Part shown: positions 43,085 through 52,086 of the stretch, piece by piece
Numbering within the stretch: the first letter of the stretch is position 1
Layout: each line of letters starts with the position of its first letter
Origin: JBBRBB01 sp038206235
GTDB taxonomy: Bacteria; Bacteroidota; Bacteroidia; Chitinophagales; Chitinophagaceae
Length of the DNA: 64,000 bases
Assembly: GCA_038206235.1 (NCBI GenBank)
Contig: JBBRBB010000001.1
Coordinates: 223,886-287,885 of the forward strand
Direction: 5' to 3'
The notes under the pieces: generated by a model
The model's database searches: none
What the model saw: only the letters and a program-made list of their open reading frames with translations
What the model was told of the DNA's origin: nothing
Made by a program: the position numbers and the translations under genes

Positions 43085-43732
43085 ATGGCATTCGAAATAA
43101 ATAAGATTTGGGTGTTCAGAATAATTCCAATTCACAATCTTGAAAATAACCTCAAAAATGGTTTGTATTGTAAAAATGCAGGAAAAAAAGATAAAGGATT
43201 TGTAACGATTGGGAGCAACGAAATAATTTCAGAAAGAGATAATAGGATTGTAAAATGTTATCCAGACACAGTCGTTAATGATTATGTCCCCTTTTATTTC
43301 TCTGTTAGAACACCTATGCTTTACAATATCATTACAGGGCATGGTGTTCCTGCCTTTCCGCAAAAGGACATTATTTATCTTTGTTGTAGGCTAACTGATC
43401 TTGCTTGTGATAATTTCCAGTGGTGTTTTACTGATGGAAATGCGGCAAAAAAAATCACATGGTTTGGAAACGACTTAGATGAATTAAATGATAAAGTAGA
43501 CTGGCTTTCCGTACGTACAAATGATTTCCGGGATGACAACGCGGATGGTGATGAAGATAGAATTCGGAAAAAACATGCTGAATTTTTAGTGAAAGAGCAT
43601 GTGCCAGTTGACTACATAAAAAGAATTGTTGTGCTAAACCAGAAAAAAAAGGAACAAGTAGAAGAAATTTTGGAGAAGTTTGACCTGGATATCGAAGTTC
43701 TCATAAATTCAAACAATAAATTTTATTTCTAA
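43085..43732 (+). CDS. darT: DarT DNA ADP-ribosyltransferase toxin (DUF4433)
   Basis: The 215-residue product matches the DarT fold. It has an N-terminal NAD-binding His in IPIHNLENNLKNGL, a FYFSVRTPMLY segment in the NAD site, and the catalytic Glu156 in RKKHAEFLVKEHVPVDYI. DarT attaches ADP-ribose to thymidine bases of single-stranded DNA and blocks replication. The ATG at 43085 was chosen; a GTG at 43076 adds three codons. Its TAA overlaps by one base the ATG of the antitoxin gene (TAATG), so the pair is translationally coupled. Confidence 0.9.
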   Translation: MAFEINKIWVFRIIPIHNLENNLKNGLYCKNAGKKDKGFVTIGSNEIISERDNRIVKCYPDTVVNDYVPFYFSVRTPMLYNIITGHGVPAFPQKDIIYLCCRLTDLACDNFQWCFTDGNAAKKITWFGNDLDELNDKVDWLSVRTNDFRDDNADGDEDRIRKKHAEFLVKEHVPVDYIKRIVVLNQKKKEQVEEILEKFDLDIEVLINSNNKFYF

Positions 43733-44781
43733 TGAAATACATAACTGGAAATTTATTAGAAGCCGGTACACAAGCATTGGTAAATACAGTAAACACCGTG
43801 GGTGTAATGGGCAAAGGAATTGCTTTGCAATTTAAAGAAAGATTTCCAACAAACTATAAGCTTTATGCTGATGTCTGCAAGAAAGGAACAATTCAAATTG
43901 GAAAAATGTTTGTAGTAATAGAGCCTACATTGCAAGGTGAAAAAATCATTATTAATTTTCCAACAAAAACAGAGTGGTTTAAAAAATCTCAATATAACTA
44001 TATTGAAGAAGGATTAAAGGATTTAGCAAAGGTTATTGATCAATATGCTATTCAAAGTATTGCTATTCCTCCTCTGGGCTGTGGCAATGGGGGTTTAAAA
44101 TGGGAGAAAGTAAAATCCCTAATGGAAAAGTATCTTGGCAATATCAAAAACGTCAGTATTCAAATTTATGAGCCCAATGAAGCCGTGAAAGAAATTTTAC
44201 AAAACGAACAAGCTAAAAAACATATTGGACTTACACCTGCAAGGGCAATGTTGCTTTATTCACTCTATCGATATGAAAAGCTTGGAGAAGTGGCTACTGT
44301 GTTTGCAGCAAATAAGCTTGCTTATTTTCTTCAAAAAAGCGGTGAGAATTTGAAACTGCAATTTGTTCCGTACACATACGGGCCTTATGCACAGGCAGTA
44401 GAAAAAGTTTTGTATGCCTTAAATGGAAAATATCTGAAAGGAATGGAACAAATGAAAGCAAGACCTTTTGAGCCTTTGCAATTGAATTGGGAAAGATATG
44501 AAGAAGTTGAAAATTACATTCACACAAATTTAAGTGCAGGGCAAAAGCAAAGATTAAATAATCTATTTAGAGTAATTGAAGGTTTCGAATCTACACTTTC
44601 TCTGGAGATACTATCTTCTACTCACTATCTAATTAATAAGAATCCAAAAGCCACACATAACGAAATTCTTAAAGAAATGCAGAATTGGAACGAGAGAAAA
44701 CGAAATCTAATTAAAGAAGAATATATTAGTATTGCCCTTGACCACTTAAAAGATTATAGCAATCGTTTATATATTACTTGA
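43732..44781 (+). CDS. darG: DarG macrodomain antitoxin with C-terminal DarT-binding region
   Basis: The 349-residue product begins with a macro domain (residues 1-150): ALVNTVNTVGVMGKGIALQFKERFP and PPLGCGNGGLKW, the ADP-ribose loops. It removes ADP-ribose from DNA. The C-terminal ~200 residues (from about ILQNEQAKKHIGLTPARAML) form the DarG domain that also binds and neutralises DarT. Start and spacing show tight coupling to darT. As a full-length antitoxin next to an intact toxin, the system looks functional. DarTG is known to defend against phage. Confidence 0.9.
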   Translation: MKYITGNLLEAGTQALVNTVNTVGVMGKGIALQFKERFPTNYKLYADVCKKGTIQIGKMFVVIEPTLQGEKIIINFPTKTEWFKKSQYNYIEEGLKDLAKVIDQYAIQSIAIPPLGCGNGGLKWEKVKSLMEKYLGNIKNVSIQIYEPNEAVKEILQNEQAKKHIGLTPARAMLLYSLYRYEKLGEVATVFAANKLAYFLQKSGENLKLQFVPYTYGPYAQAVEKVLYALNGKYLKGMEQMKARPFEPLQLNWERYEEVENYIHTNLSAGQKQRLNNLFRVIEGFESTLSLEILSSTHYLINKNPKATHNEILKEMQNWNERKRNLIKEEYISIALDHLKDYSNRLYIT

Positions 44782-45121
44782 TTTTTTAGTTTTTACAATG
44801 AGCTTATCTTAAATCCTATTGCTATGAAAGTTACTTATTGAATAAAGAAGCAAGATATTGGCTTAAGATTGAGGCAATGGTTATGCGGGTTAGCATCTTA
44901 AGCCCTGCTCAACTTTAGACCAATGGCACAGGAAGCTAAACACAAAACCTACGCATTATTCTTGCGCCAGGGGGAACAATAGGAACATGCTTAAGCCAGT
45001 TGGGGTTAAGTATAACCCTTTTGATGATAACTTAGTAATGCACAAAGCTTCTCAAAAATGAGAAGCTTTGGGTTTTGTAGAAAGTCACTGCTGCTTTCCT
45101 CTGAGTTGGGTAAGCCTTTCT
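44782..45121. other. Intergenic region in the accessory island
   Basis: About 340 bases without a gene. It contains the strong hairpin at 45041-45075 and a smaller inverted pair (ggggttaa and ttaaccct region) near 45001-45020. No ORF of note. Confidence 0.45.
45041..45075. terminator. Hairpin terminator between darG and the small-protein genes
   Basis: CAAAGCTTCTC at 45042-45052 pairs perfectly with GAGAAGCTTTG at 45060-45070 around a short A-rich loop. GGTTTTGTAG follows on the plus strand. It can end transcripts from darG and also from the minus-strand gene at 45122. Confidence 0.65.
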
Positions 45122-45325
45122 TTATTTACTATTTTTTTTCTGTTCAGAAAGGGTTTTTCCAGCTTCCCAACCTCTTTCTCTTGCTTCAGTCTCTGATGTT
45201 GAAGGAGGGACCCCAAATTCTATATATGGGGTAGCAGAGTTTTTTCCTTCTTGACCTCTTTGGAAGCCCTCATTCCAATACTCAGAATCTTTGCCATTTG
45301 ATGTTTTGCTTTTTTCGCTAGACAT
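45122..45325 (-). CDS. Small hydrophilic hypothetical protein
   Basis: The 67-residue product is charged and Ser/Glu-rich: MSSEKSKTSNGKDSEYWNEGFQ, then RERGWEAGKTLSEQ. No membrane segment or fold is visible. It resembles small soluble proteins of defence or mobile regions in composition. Function unknown. Confidence 0.5.
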   Translation of the reverse strand: MSSEKSKTSNGKDSEYWNEGFQRGQEGKNSATPYIEFGVPPSTSETEARERGWEAGKTLSEQKKNSK

Positions 45326-45348
45326 ACAAGGTGGATTTAATTAATGCT

Positions 45349-45474
45349 TCATTTTTCGCCTTCAGCTTTGCGCCTTACTTCTTTTTTGGGAGTTTCAGGT
45401 TTGCCTCCCTTCCAATATATAAGTTTATTGCCTGAATTTTGTCTCGTAAAAAAAAATATTTTTTTTGGCGACAT
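45349..45474 (-). CDS. Very small basic protein
   Basis: A 41-codon frame starts at the ATG at 45474 and reads through homopolymer runs (8 A and 9 T) without a frame break. It encodes MSPKKIFFFTRQNSGNKLIY, then Lys/Gly/Pro-rich sequence ending RRKAEGEK. It diverges from the sigma-like gene, with 65 bases between the starts. Coding status is uncertain. Confidence 0.35.
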   Translation of the reverse strand: MSPKKIFFFTRQNSGNKLIYWKGGKPETPKKEVRRKAEGEK

Positions 45475-45539
45475 TCTTATGAACTTTGACTTATATATTT
45501 AATATGATGTTATTTATTTACCGTAAAACAAGATAAAGT

Positions 45540-46086
45540 ATGCTTAATATTTCTTCCTTCTTGGAAGAAAAACTTGAGTTCATTATAAAAGGTAAGTAAA
45601 GGCACAGCGATCGGATTTGGATATTATGGAAAAGAGGGTGAGACTATAGCTCTTGAGATTGTCAATGATTTTTTTCTTTACGCTGTTGAAAGTCCAACTT
45701 TCAAGCTACCAAAAGAAAAAATAGAAGCCCAAAGATATCTTGCCACTTGTATTATAAATAGGTGGAAAAGTTGGGCTAAGAACAAAAAGAAAGGGGGGCT
45801 TCCTTTAAAAGATTATATGTTTGAGGCGGCTGATTCTGGTATGACCCCAAATCTCACTATCCAAATGTGCGATGAGTTAAATAGGCTGATTAAATTAAAT
45901 CAGTCTAAAATTTCTCCCCAACAATTAGCTTTCTGGAAATTTAGCTATGCGGGGTTTACACAAGAAGAAATTTGTAGTCAAATGCAAATTGATTCTGCAA
46001 ATTTTAGGAAAATTAAAAGTAAGCTAAAGAAAAAGCTGAACGAAATTTTTCCACGTTTTTACCGCTGTGAGCTTGATCTTACGTAG
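45540..46086 (+). CDS. Sigma-70-region-4-like protein that requires a +1 frameshift
   Basis: The ATG at 45540 encodes MLNISSFLEEKLEFIIKGK and meets TAA at 45597-45599. The downstream frame, +1 relative to it, is open from 45589 to 46086 and has no ATG until 45817. It encodes GTAIGFGYYGKEGETIALEIVNDFF and a region with SPQQLAFWKFSYAGFTQEEICSQMQIDSANFRKIKSKLKKK, which looks like a sigma region 4 helix-turn-helix. Reading AAG, skipping T, then AAA GGC would join the frames at the stop. AAAGG, a Shine-Dalgarno-like run, precedes the shift site. It could be a programmed shift, a pseudogene or an error. A terminator follows. Confidence 0.5.
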
Positions 46087-46099
46087 ACAAGTTTTTCTT

Positions 46100-46132
46100 G
46101 AGGCTGCTCGTTGAGCAGCCACTTTTTTTTGA
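46100..46132 (+). terminator. Rho-independent terminator of the sigma-like gene
   Basis: GGCTGCTC and GAGCAGCC form a perfect eight-base stem with a three-base loop, followed by ACTTTTTTTT. It lies about 15 bases past the stop at 46086. Confidence 0.85.
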
Positions 46133-46160
46133 TTAATACGTAAAATTAAATATATATATA

Positions 46161-46433
46161 ATGGTCGAATATAAAAAACAGAAATACCTGCCTGTAGTTT
46201 CAGGTATGCCAGATGCTGAAAAAAATAAGTCAAATAATAAGTCAAATAAGTTTCTTGATGATCTTGAAAAATTTATTTCTCGAAAAAGCGATGATCTTGG
46301 AAAAGATGACTATGACTTTCCGGCAAAAGTATCGCCGGCTGAAATTTCTAATGTATTAAAATGTGTTCATCAAAAACTTGAAACCCATAATCTTATAATT
46401 AGCAATGTTTCGGATATTTTATTTGGTGAGTAA
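46161..46433 (+). CDS. Hypothetical protein of the accessory island
   Basis: The 90-residue product is hydrophilic, Lys/Asn/Asp-rich at the start (MVEYKKQKYLPVVSGMPDAEKNKSN) and ends in a possible helical region (ISNVLKCVHQKLETHNLIISNVSDILFG). No family recognised. It follows the sigma-like gene and its terminator, so it has its own promoter. Confidence 0.5.
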   Translation: MVEYKKQKYLPVVSGMPDAEKNKSNNKSNKFLDDLEKFISRKSDDLGKDDYDFPAKVSPAEISNVLKCVHQKLETHNLIISNVSDILFGE

Positions 46434-46643
46434 TCCCTATTACTAAGTATTTGACAAATATAATAATCTACTTTCCACATAGTGGCTTTTGAAGACTTTG
46501 AGGGAATTATAGAAGAATGTAACCGCATTTAACTAATTGGACTTATAAAACTATCTCATTATTCACAAGTGTGATTAATCTTAATGGGTACTATGAAGCT
46601 CCACTGTTGCAAAATAGGTAAGTTTGTATAACGATATGTTTTC

Positions 46644-48307
46644 ATGGCACAAATACATTTTGATCACGACGGTGTAGGACATTTTATCTCAGATAATTTT
46701 GTAAGAGTTCCCATATTCAGCGACCATATTCTTGGGATAAGGAAAATGTAAATGATTTTTTCAATGACATTGGAAATGCTTATGCCGAAGAATATTTTAT
46801 AGGCACAATAGTTTTAACAAAAAAAGACGACCATTTAGAAATTATTGATGGGCAACAAAGGATTGCAACGACAATCATTTTTTATTCGGCATTAAGAAAT
46901 TTTATGATTGAACTAGAAGATGATGAAGCTGCGAGGCAATTTGAGAATGATTATCTTTTTAGAAAAGAGCTTAAGACACGTGAAATTAATCCCAAAATTT
47001 CATTAGGTGCTGAAGACAATGATTTCTTTCGCAACAGAATTATTGAAAGCAATCCAGCAGCAAAAATGGTAGTTGCAAAGAACTCCCACAAAAGAATCGA
47101 AGAGGCGTACAAGATTGCTGATAGCTTTATCCGAAAAGAGTTTGTTACGCATGGAAAAGTACTCGAACATCTTTTTGATCTAGCCAATTTTCTAAAAAAT
47201 GATGTTCAAATCATTATTGTAACTGTTGATGATGACACAAACGCTTTTACAGTTTTTGAAACCTTAAATGATAGAGGACTTGCTCTTTCTCAGACAGATC
47301 TTATCAAAAATTATTTATTTAATAAATCTGGAGCAAGCCGACTCATTGAAGCTCAGCAGAAATGGACAACATTCAAAAGCGCAATAGAAGCAGCTGAAAA
47401 TGAAGCTGAAATTCTTGAATATATTAGATACCATAGGTCATCCAAAGAAGGGTTGACGAGAGAAAAAGAATTGTTCAAAAGAATAAAAGAGAAGATAAAA
47501 AGCCAAACACAGGTTATTACATATTTAGCAGAATTGGAAAATGACGTTCAGATCTATCTTCCATTACTTAATCCAAATCATCCAAACTGGAATGAATATC
47601 ATCCAAACTGCCGTGACTACATTCGAACACTTTTAGACCTGAAACTTTCGAGAAATAGACCTTTGCTTATTTCAATTCTCAAAAAATTCTCCAAAGCGGA
47701 TATAGAAAAATCTCTTCGTTTAATTGTTGCTTGGTCAGTCCGAAACTTAATAACAGGAGATACAGGAGGAGGCACTTTGGAAGTAGAATTTTCGAATCAA
47801 GCAAAATTGATCTCAACAGAAAAAATCAAAACTTTTGCACAACTAAAGAAATCTATTAATCATCTTGTTCCAACAAACGAAACTTTTAAAAAAGCTTTCG
47901 AAATTGCTACTGTAAGCAAAAGTTATATAGCGAGATATTATCTATCTGAGATAGAGCTTAGTTATCATTCTACAACTGAGCAAAAAACTTCTACAAATAC
48001 GGAAAACGTAAACCTTGAACACATTCTTCCTGAAAAAGCAGATTTAATAAAAGACTGGTCAATATTTTCAGAAGAGCAACATAAATCTTATTCTCATAGA
48101 CTAGGTAATCTTACTCTTATGGATAAGAAAATGAATTCTAATCAAAAAAGCGCATCATTTACAGAGAAGAAAAAGATTTTTTCTGCTTCAGAAATAAAAA
48201 TTACAAGTGCATTAGCAACTCTTACTAATTGGAATACAACTGAAATTGAACAACGTCAAAAAGGGTTTGCAGAAAAAGCAGTAAAAATTTGGAGTATTAC
48301 TTTCTAA
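46644..48307 (+). pseudogene. DUF262/DUF1524 (GmrSD-like) nuclease gene with a single-base frameshift
   Basis: The gene starts at ATG (46644) with MAQIHFDHDGVGHFISDNFVRVPIF, then runs out of frame. The correct continuation, QRPYSWDKENVNDFFNDIGNAY with EIIDGQQRIATTIIFY, is in another frame and can be restored by one extra base at about 46716-46718. The intact part continues as a DUF262 domain and ends in a DUF1524 HNH-like domain (NLEHILPEKADLIKDW, HRLGNLTLMDKKMNSNQKS). DUF262/DUF1524 proteins are GmrSD-type modification-dependent restriction enzymes. The break falls in the conserved QR-x-x-x-W motif. The next gene, a DNA methyltransferase, starts three bases after the stop. Confidence 0.8.
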
Positions 48308-48310
48308 AAC

Positions 48311-49336
48311 ATGATCAAGAAATATCTTAATGAAGTTACTTGTGGTGATTGTTTGGACTTGCTAAAAGGCATTCCTGATAATAGTATTGACTTAACCTTC
48401 GCGGATCCGCCTTTCAACTTAAAGAAACAATATAGTAAATATGACGATAACAAAGAGCTGAATGAATACCTTTTGTGGTGCGAGAAATGGATTAAAGAAA
48501 TGGTAAGGGTTACCAAACCAAGTGGTTCAATATGTGTTCACAATATTCCTATGTGGCTTACATATTTTTCCGGTTTTTTAAACAAACACGCATATTTCCG
48601 GCATTGGATTTCTTGGGATGCACTTTCAAAACCAAGAGGTAAAAGTTTGCAACCAGCACACTACGGAATTTTATTTTATGCAAAAGACAGGAAAAAACAA
48701 AAAATATTTGAGCTAAGATCACCTCATAAAAGAGATAGAAGAACAGGTTTTTTACAAAAAGACTATGGAGGAAAAAAAGATAATCTTCACCCTTATGGTC
48801 CGATTTTAACTGACGTATGGACAGACATTCACAGAATAAAACATAATGGTTTTAGAGAAGACCATCCTTGCCAACTGCCTGTGCAACTTCTTGAAAGAAT
48901 TATTCTTTTAACAACAAACAAAGGCAATATTGTGCTTGACCTCTTTGCAGGTACTGGCGTTACTGCCGTTGCTGCCAAAAAACTCGGTAGAAAATTTATT
49001 GCTTTTGAAATTGATAAAAATTATGTTCGGATTGCTCGTGAAAAACTTTCAAGAACAAATCTTGAAACTAAGATTGGAACTTCTTTCGTGAGTATTTACC
49101 GAAACTATATAATCACCATTAAATATATTGATTGGGAAAAATTGAAAAAATATTTTGTAATTCCACAACCAACTCGTTTGATTGATCAATCTAAAATAGA
49201 GTTAAAAGATAAACAATTATTACACTGTGGGCTTCGAAACTCATCTATAAAGACCAAAATAATTAAACTGCCCAAACAAAAGATGATAAAGATTCCAATA
49301 AATCCAAATTATTTTCCTTTAAGGGTTGAAGCATAA
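48311..49336 (+). CDS. N6-adenine/N4-cytosine DNA methyltransferase (beta class)
   Basis: The 341-residue product has motif IV as LTFADPPFNLKK near residue 33 and motif I as VLDLFAGTGVTAVAAKKLG later, near residue 215. That is the beta-class order. FIAFEIDKNYVRIAREKL follows. The C-terminal ~70 residues (from about SIYRNYIITIKYIDW) are an extension beyond the core. It lies three bases after the DUF262/DUF1524 gene and was probably cotranscribed with it. The target sequence is unknown. With its partner frameshifted, the methyltransferase may now be an orphan. Confidence 0.8.
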   Translation: MIKKYLNEVTCGDCLDLLKGIPDNSIDLTFADPPFNLKKQYSKYDDNKELNEYLLWCEKWIKEMVRVTKPSGSICVHNIPMWLTYFSGFLNKHAYFRHWISWDALSKPRGKSLQPAHYGILFYAKDRKKQKIFELRSPHKRDRRTGFLQKDYGGKKDNLHPYGPILTDVWTDIHRIKHNGFREDHPCQLPVQLLERIILLTTNKGNIVLDLFAGTGVTAVAAKKLGRKFIAFEIDKNYVRIAREKLSRTNLETKIGTSFVSIYRNYIITIKYIDWEKLKKYFVIPQPTRLIDQSKIELKDKQLLHCGLRNSSIKTKIIKLPKQKMIKIPINPNYFPLRVEA

Positions 49337-49717
49337 TCAAAATTCATTGGCAAGAGTATCATTAAGTTTAGATTTTTATTTCCGCTGGAATAATTTAAGT
49401 TAACGAGTATTGTCTACATAAAAAATCTCAGTACAAGAGTGCCCAAATAAGGTCTTTGATGTTTCGCTAATAACAACCAAATTGAGTTTATGGGTTTTAA
49501 AATACATGTGTCATCAATTGATCATCATTACGCAATTTTTGGTTGTATAGAAGTGCGACGCAAGGAACGATTCCATGAAAAACTGAAGCTGGTATCATAA
49601 AAATCTCCCTCAAAACCCGCAAACCAAACTTCCACCCAATCTTAGTAATTTTGCATTAAAATCAATTTGCACCCACCCGACTAACGTCATTCGGGCAGGC
49701 ATTATCACATTAATCTT
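49337..49717. other. Intergenic region before ispG
   Basis: About 380 bases without a gene, at the right edge of the accessory island. It contains a TAATTTTG -7-like motif at 49645-49652 and a GC-rich segment (cccgactaacgtcattcggg) at about 49676-49695. No mobile-element gene was seen. Confidence 0.45.
49645..49652 (+). promoter_or_regulatory. Candidate -7 promoter element of ispG
   Basis: TAATTTTG fits TAnnTTTG exactly. It lies 65 bases before the ispG start. No clear -33 partner was found, so confidence is low. Confidence 0.3.
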
Positions 49718-51880
49718 ATGCAGCTCTATTGTGTATCGCTAACAGAATATCACCGCTTACCTACACGTGAAGTGAAGATTGGGAATTTGCTGATGGGAAA
49801 TTTGCATCCCATCCTTATTCAAACCATGACCACCACCGACACCATGGATACCATTGCCACTGTGGAGCAATCTATCCGTTGCATTGAAGCCGGTGCAGAG
49901 CTTGTGCGCATTACAGCGCCGAATAAAAGAGAAGCAGAAAATTTGCTCAATATAAAAAATGAATTACGCAGACGCGGCTATACAACTCCGCTGGTTGCCG
50001 ACATTCATTTTACGCCCAATGCCGCCGAGATTGCTGCACGCATTGTAGAGAAAGTGCGGGTGAACCCCGGCAATTATGTTGACAAGAAAAAATTTGAACT
50101 GATTGAATACACCGATGCGGATTATGCAGAAGAGATTGAGCGCATCAGGGAGCGGTTTACTCCGCTCATTAAAATTTGCAAAGAGTATGGCACTGCAATG
50201 CGCATTGGCACCAATCATGGCAGCCTTAGCGACAGGATTATGAGCCGTTATGGTGATACGCCGATGGGTATGGTAGAGAGCGCTATGGAATTTTTGCGCA
50301 TCGCAAGGAGTGAGAGTTATCACAACATTGTGCTGAGCATGAAGGCGAGCAACCCGAAAGTAATGGTTCATGCTTATCGTTTGCTGGTGAATAAAATGTT
50401 TGAGGAGTTTGGTGAATGTTATCCTCTGCATCTTGGTGTTACGGAAGCAGGAGATGGAGAAGATGGAAGAGTGAAGAGTGGTGCAGGTATTGGCACCTTA
50501 ATGGAAGATGGTTTGGGCGATACGATTCGTGTGAGCTTAACGGAAGACCCTGAATTTGAAATTCCTGTATGTAAGGATTTGGTGAAGAGATATGAAGGCA
50601 GAGGAATTGGGAATTGGGTATTGGGAATTGGGAATTCAGAAGTCGGAACTCGGAAATCAGAAGCGGAAAAATTAAAAGTCAAAAATCAAAAGTCAAACGT
50701 TTTTGCTGTTGGCAATACAAATGAAATAAGTGTTGAAGAGTTGGAAATGAATGGTGAGCAGTTAGAAGTGAACGATGAGCAGTCAGAAACGAGAAACGAG
50801 AAACGAGAAACGAATATTCTCCCCTACTCTCCTTTTAATTACAATCGAAGAGAAACGTTCGCAGTAAGTAACATTGGTGATTCGCATGTTCCTGTTGTTG
50901 TAGCAGATTTCAGCAAGCTTGAAAATATTACGCCGCAACATCTTGAAGCGATTGGTTATAGCTACAATGCAGAAACACATAAATGGAATATTGGCGATGC
51001 GGCGGCAGATTTTATTTTCACGAATAAGAGAATTGATTTTGAGCTTCCGGGAACATTGAGAGTTGTTTGTTATCACAAGTCGTGGCTCGAGTATAATGAT
51101 AAAGAAAAATATTTGCCCATACTTGATAGAGACCAATACATGAATGATGCTGTTGAAAAATCATCTTCTGTAAATTTTGTGATGCTCGATTGTTATTCGG
51201 AAGGATACATGCAGCCACCACTTGAAAAATTATTTGATAAACTGAGGGATGATAAGACTGCTGTTATTTGTTTAAGCTCAACCAATAAAAATGCGATGCA
51301 GAGTGTGCGCAGGATGTTTGTGGAGATGATGAACAACAACATTAAAAATCCTGTTATACTTATTACAGACAGCAATGATGCAACGATGGATGAAAGTTTA
51401 ATCCATTATGCTGCAGAAGCCGGTGGTTTACTTTTAGACGGGTTTTGTGATGGAGTTTGCTTAGGCTATCATTTCAACAACAAACAACAAACAACAAACA
51501 ATAAACTCCTAAACTCTATAGCATTTGGAATTTTACAAGCCACAAGAACACGCATTTCAAAAACAGAATACATTTCGTGTCCAAGCTGCGGCAGAACGCT
51601 TTTTGATTTGCAGGAGACTACAGCAAAAATTCGTTCACGTACCAATCATCTCAAAGGGGTGAAGATTGCAATTATGGGCTGCATTGTAAACGGTCCGGGT
51701 GAAATGGCTGATGCAGATTTTGGTTATGTGGGCAGTGGTGTTGGCAAGATAACATTGTACAAAGGCAAGGATGTTGTAAAGCGAAATGTAAATAACGAAG
51801 TGGCCGTAGATGAGCTTATTAATTTGTTGAAAGAAAATGGAGCCTGGGCAGAGCCGGTTGAGGTTCTTGTAAGCAGTTAG
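49718..51880 (+). CDS. ispG: 4-hydroxy-3-methylbut-2-enyl diphosphate synthase (long form with insertion domain)
   Basis: The 720-residue product is the penultimate enzyme of the MEP isoprenoid pathway. The N-terminal TIM barrel is VKIGNLLMGNLHPILIQTMTTTDT with DIHFTPNAAEIAARIVEKVRVNPGN. The [4Fe-4S] ligands are Cys621 and Cys624 (SCPSCGRTLF) and Cys655 (MGCIVNGPGE). Bacteroidota IspG has a large insertion between the two domains, as here. Residues ~298-368 are a low-complexity stretch encoded by degenerate short repeats, and a second such stretch (NNKQQTTNNK) lies near residues 587-596. Both remain in frame. The stretches are unlikely to be part of the catalytic fold. Confidence 0.9.
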   Translation: MQLYCVSLTEYHRLPTREVKIGNLLMGNLHPILIQTMTTTDTMDTIATVEQSIRCIEAGAELVRITAPNKREAENLLNIKNELRRRGYTTPLVADIHFTPNAAEIAARIVEKVRVNPGNYVDKKKFELIEYTDADYAEEIERIRERFTPLIKICKEYGTAMRIGTNHGSLSDRIMSRYGDTPMGMVESAMEFLRIARSESYHNIVLSMKASNPKVMVHAYRLLVNKMFEEFGECYPLHLGVTEAGDGEDGRVKSGAGIGTLMEDGLGDTIRVSLTEDPEFEIPVCKDLVKRYEGRGIGNWVLGIGNSEVGTRKSEAEKLKVKNQKSNVFAVGNTNEISVEELEMNGEQLEVNDEQSETRNEKRETNILPYSPFNYNRRETFAVSNIGDSHVPVVVADFSKLENITPQHLEAIGYSYNAETHKWNIGDAAADFIFTNKRIDFELPGTLRVVCYHKSWLEYNDKEKYLPILDRDQYMNDAVEKSSSVNFVMLDCYSEGYMQPPLEKLFDKLRDDKTAVICLSSTNKNAMQSVRRMFVEMMNNNIKNPVILITDSNDATMDESLIHYAAEAGGLLLDGFCDGVCLGYHFNNKQQTTNNKLLNSIAFGILQATRTRISKTEYISCPSCGRTLFDLQETTAKIRSRTNHLKGVKIAIMGCIVNGPGEMADADFGYVGSGVGKITLYKGKDVVKRNVNNEVAVDELINLLKENGAWAEPVEVLVSS
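50605..50825. repeat. Block of degenerate short-unit repeats inside ispG
   Basis: Several repeat families lie next to each other in the coding sequence: gggaattg-like units (about four), then gtcaaaaatcaa-like units, then agaaacga units (about four). They encode a Gly/Asn/Glu/Lys-rich stretch and leave the frame open. Confidence 0.7.
51476..51510. repeat. Short tandem repeat inside ispG (aacaaac-like unit)
   Basis: About four imperfect copies of a seven-base unit close to aacaaac encode NNKQQTTNNK. The frame is kept. It lies in the later half of the gene, before the first cluster cysteine. Confidence 0.6.
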
Positions 51881-52086
51881 CTGTTTTCTGCACAGCAATT
51901 TTTTTTGTAAGTTTTCGTTTCTTTCCCGTAATGTTGCTATCATACAATTCCATTCAGTTTTAATAAACCGGGAAGTTGCAAAGAAGCGAAGAAGCACAAA
52001 GACTTTATGATACTCAGCGGCGATAAATATTCGCTGCAAACGCAACAATTGCTACCTTCAATTTTCAAATCTCCAAACTCTGCTGC

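Noticed and set aside
45349..45474. Suspected frameshift in homopolymer runs of a small minus-strand ORF
   Set aside because: Counting the runs (8 A and 9 T) shows that the frame stays open from ATG to stop. Kept as a small ORF with low confidence.
49676..49705. GC-rich segment with an ACGT centre before ispG, as a possible dispersed palindromic repeat
   Set aside because: Only one copy in the window and only a partial inverted repeat. No support for an element.
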